Shown here piece by piece: positions 22,597-24,042 of a stretch of DNA of 24,042 nt. Numbering within the stretch: position 1 is the first letter of the stretch; every line of letters starts with the position of its first letter. This stretch comes from Bacillota bacterium (GTDB lineage Bacteria; Bacillota; Clostridia; Monoglobales; Firm-18). The notes under the pieces are model-generated. The model saw nothing but the letters and a program-made list of their open reading frames with translations. It was not told the origin of the DNA and did not search any database. Made by a program: the position numbers and the translations under genes. The stretch spans positions 1 through 24,042 of the forward strand of contig JALOAJ010000036.1 in NCBI GenBank assembly GCA_023228885.1, written 5' to 3'.

Positions 22597-23904
22597 TTGC
22601 AAGCGCCTAATATTCTATTGTTAATGCCCGACCAGCACAGGGGCGATTGGCTTCCATTCGATTCGACAACAGACGATAAATTGGGCTGTCCCAATCTGCC
22701 CGTCAATATGCCGAATATCAAGCGCCTTATGGAAAACGGCGCTACATTTGTAAGCGCGGTGACCCCAAGCCCCTTATGCGCTCCGGCAAGGGCGTGTCTG
22801 GCATCGGGCAGAAGGTATGAGGATTGCGGCGTCGTAAACAACGGCGATGATTACAATTTAAAAATAAAAACCTTTTATTCGGTCTTGAAGGATGCAGGCT
22901 ATAATGTGGGCGGCGTTGGTAAACTGGATTTACATAAAAAAACCCATTGGTGGGGTTTGGATGGCTGGGTTGATGATTTGGAAACGCTTGGGTTTACCGC
23001 AGCCATTGATAACGCCGGAAAAATTGACGCTATCGTTTCCGCAAAGAATGAACCTAAAGACCCATATATGAAGTTGCTATACGATAAAGGGCTTGCCAAA
23101 ACGCATATTCAAGACATGGAGGACAGGCTAAAAGACCATTGCCGTGTTGAGCCGACCCCATTGCCGGACTATGCGTATTGCGATAATTACGTTAAGGACA
23201 ATGCGATTAAATTGCTAAACGGCTTTAGCAAAAATAAGCCGTGGTTTTTGGCAGTAAACTTTACGGGGCCTCATAACCCATGGGATGTCACCGCAGATAT
23301 GCGCTCAAAGTGGGAAAATACTGATTTCCCCGCCCCTGTACGCTGTGATGAGAGCAAGCTGAAAAAATACAACGCCATACGACAAAATTACGCTGCAATG
23401 CTTGAGAACATAGATAAAAACATTGGAGAAATAATTAGCTTTATAGATGAAAGCCTCGACCTTGACAACACCGTCATAATTTATACCAGCGACCACGGCG
23501 AAATGCTGGGGGATTTTAACAGGTTTGGCAAATCGCTTCCCAACAAAGGCTCGATAAATATACCGTTGATAATAAACGGAAAGGGGTTGAAAAACGGTGT
23601 CTTTTGGGAGCTTGTAGAGCTTCAGGATTTGGCTCAAACATTCATAGACCTTTCGGGAGCGGACGAAAAAATCAACAATCAATCAAAATCCTTGCTCCCA
23701 CTGCTTACAGGGGGAACGGAGGGACACCGGGAATATCACACCTCTGCCTTGGAAGGATGGAAAATGGTTTCGGACGGAAGGTATAAACTGATAAAAGACG
23801 AAAACGGCTATAAATTATTCGATTTGGCTAACGACCCGCATGAAACAACTGACATATCGCAAAAGAATAAAAGTATGTTAGATGAACTAAAAAAGAGGCT
23901 GTGA
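22597..23904 (+). CDS. Cys-type sulfatase, cytoplasmic
   Basis: A 435-residue member of the sulfatase (alkaline phosphatase-like) superfamily. NILLLMPDQHRGDW supplies the first metal-binding Asp (Asp12). The signature SPLCAPARACLASGR has Cys61 in the CxPxR motif, which must be oxidised to formylglycine (established); no maturase gene is in the window. GGVGKLDLHKK supplies the usual active-site Lys and His. FTGPHNPWD and YTSDHGEMLGDF supply further metal and sulfate ligands. FDLANDPHETTDIS is the standard C-terminal block. It has no signal peptide, unlike almost every other gene here, so it acts on imported sulfated sugars or small sulfate esters inside the cell. Start: TTG 22597 with CGGAGGTGG 7 bases upstream; no ATG fits. 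The substrate cannot be told. The stop lies inside a hairpin. Confidence 0.92.
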   Translation: MQAPNILLLMPDQHRGDWLPFDSTTDDKLGCPNLPVNMPNIKRLMENGATFVSAVTPSPLCAPARACLASGRRYEDCGVVNNGDDYNLKIKTFYSVLKDAGYNVGGVGKLDLHKKTHWWGLDGWVDDLETLGFTAAIDNAGKIDAIVSAKNEPKDPYMKLLYDKGLAKTHIQDMEDRLKDHCRVEPTPLPDYAYCDNYVKDNAIKLLNGFSKNKPWFLAVNFTGPHNPWDVTADMRSKWENTDFPAPVRCDESKLKKYNAIRQNYAAMLENIDKNIGEIISFIDESLDLDNTVIIYTSDHGEMLGDFNRFGKSLPNKGSINIPLIINGKGLKNGVFWELVELQDLAQTFIDLSGADEKINNQSKSLLPLLTGGTEGHREYHTSALEGWKMVSDGRYKLIKDENGYKLFDLANDPHETTDISQKNKSMLDELKKRL

Positions 23905-23918
23905 CAAAACAGCCTCTT
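23893..23918 (+). terminator. Hairpin spanning the sulfatase stop codon
   Basis: AAGAGGCTGT (23893-23902) pairs perfectly with ACAGCCTCTT (23909-23918) around GACAAA, with the TGA stop at 23902-23904 inside. CAGACTG follows instead of T residues, so alone it is a poor terminator; on the minus strand it would be followed by a TTTTTTAG tail and could end transcription coming from the right. Confidence 0.5.
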
Positions 23919-23930
23919 CAGACTGTAGAC

Positions 23931-23978
23931 TAACCCCTATTTGGAGAAGAAGCGCTCTCCAAACAGGGGTTAAGTTTT
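23931..23978 (+). terminator. Intrinsic terminator after the sulfatase gene
   Basis: TAACCCCT (23931-23938) and TTTGGAGA (23940-23947) pair with TCTCCAAA (23956-23963) and AGGGGTTA (23965-23972), with one A-C mismatch, then AGTTTTT. This is a 16-bp stem with a T tail. The 64 bases beyond it hold nothing I can identify. Confidence 0.85.
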
Positions 23979-24042
23979 TAAACGAAATTAAAATTCACCT
24001 TTGAAAATCTAAAAAAACACAAAGCATTAGAAAAAATGGGAG

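Noticed and set aside
23893..23918. End of an insertion sequence (GAGGCTGTGACAAAAC resembles some IS termini)
   Set aside because: The two arms are only 6 bases apart and no transposase or target duplication is visible; a hairpin at the gene end is the simpler reading.

Overview
The window looks like chromosomal DNA of a low-GC, Gram-positive anaerobe of the class Clostridia. The signs are AT-rich codon use, strong AGGAGG-type ribosome binding sites, SLH (S-layer homology) surface domains, CotH and YcdB/YcdC families, and a TnpX-like large serine recombinase. I cannot name a species.

Bases 1 to about 4,980 are the right-hand end of an integrated mobile element. Its left end lies outside the window. 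In order it holds a divergent XRE-type repressor cut by the window edge, a leader with three successive intrinsic-terminator hairpins, a sigma-70 region-4-like regulator overlapping a small Tn916 Orf8-like helix-turn-helix protein, an adenine/cytosine-N DNA methyltransferase, a gap with what looks like a broken small gene, a DUF6075 protein, a small basic protein, and the large serine recombinase. The recombinase promoter sits between two arms of a 12-bp inverted repeat. The element ends against a host tRNA-Ala(GGC) on the minus strand, with a shared hairpin terminator between them. The tRNA leader contains a second, truncated copy of the tRNA-Ala 5' half.

Bases 5,300 to 23,980 are almost entirely exported or envelope proteins on the plus strand: a peptide-binding lipoprotein without its transporter, a YcdB/YcdC protein anchored by SLH repeats, a 1,788-residue GLUG-repeat/CotH-kinase/beta-sandwich protein behind a perfect-consensus promoter, a 951-residue CBM96-SLH-beta-helix protein behind a long structured leader, an O-antigen-ligase-like membrane protein coupled to an 814-residue secreted stalk-like protein, and a cytoplasmic Cys-type sulfatase whose promoter lies inside a perfect 13-bp palindrome. 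My reading (inference) is a locus for building, decorating and processing surface glycan or S-layer-associated material.

The regulatory DNA between these genes is unusually rich: a 73-bp hairpin that buries the start of a 27-codon open frame, a closed-stem RNA-like leader, and several perfect dyads at promoters. Two reading-frame problems fall close together near 18.27 and 18.47 kb: a decayed signal-peptide gene and the start of the ligase gene. I found no CRISPR array, rRNA or complete insertion sequence.
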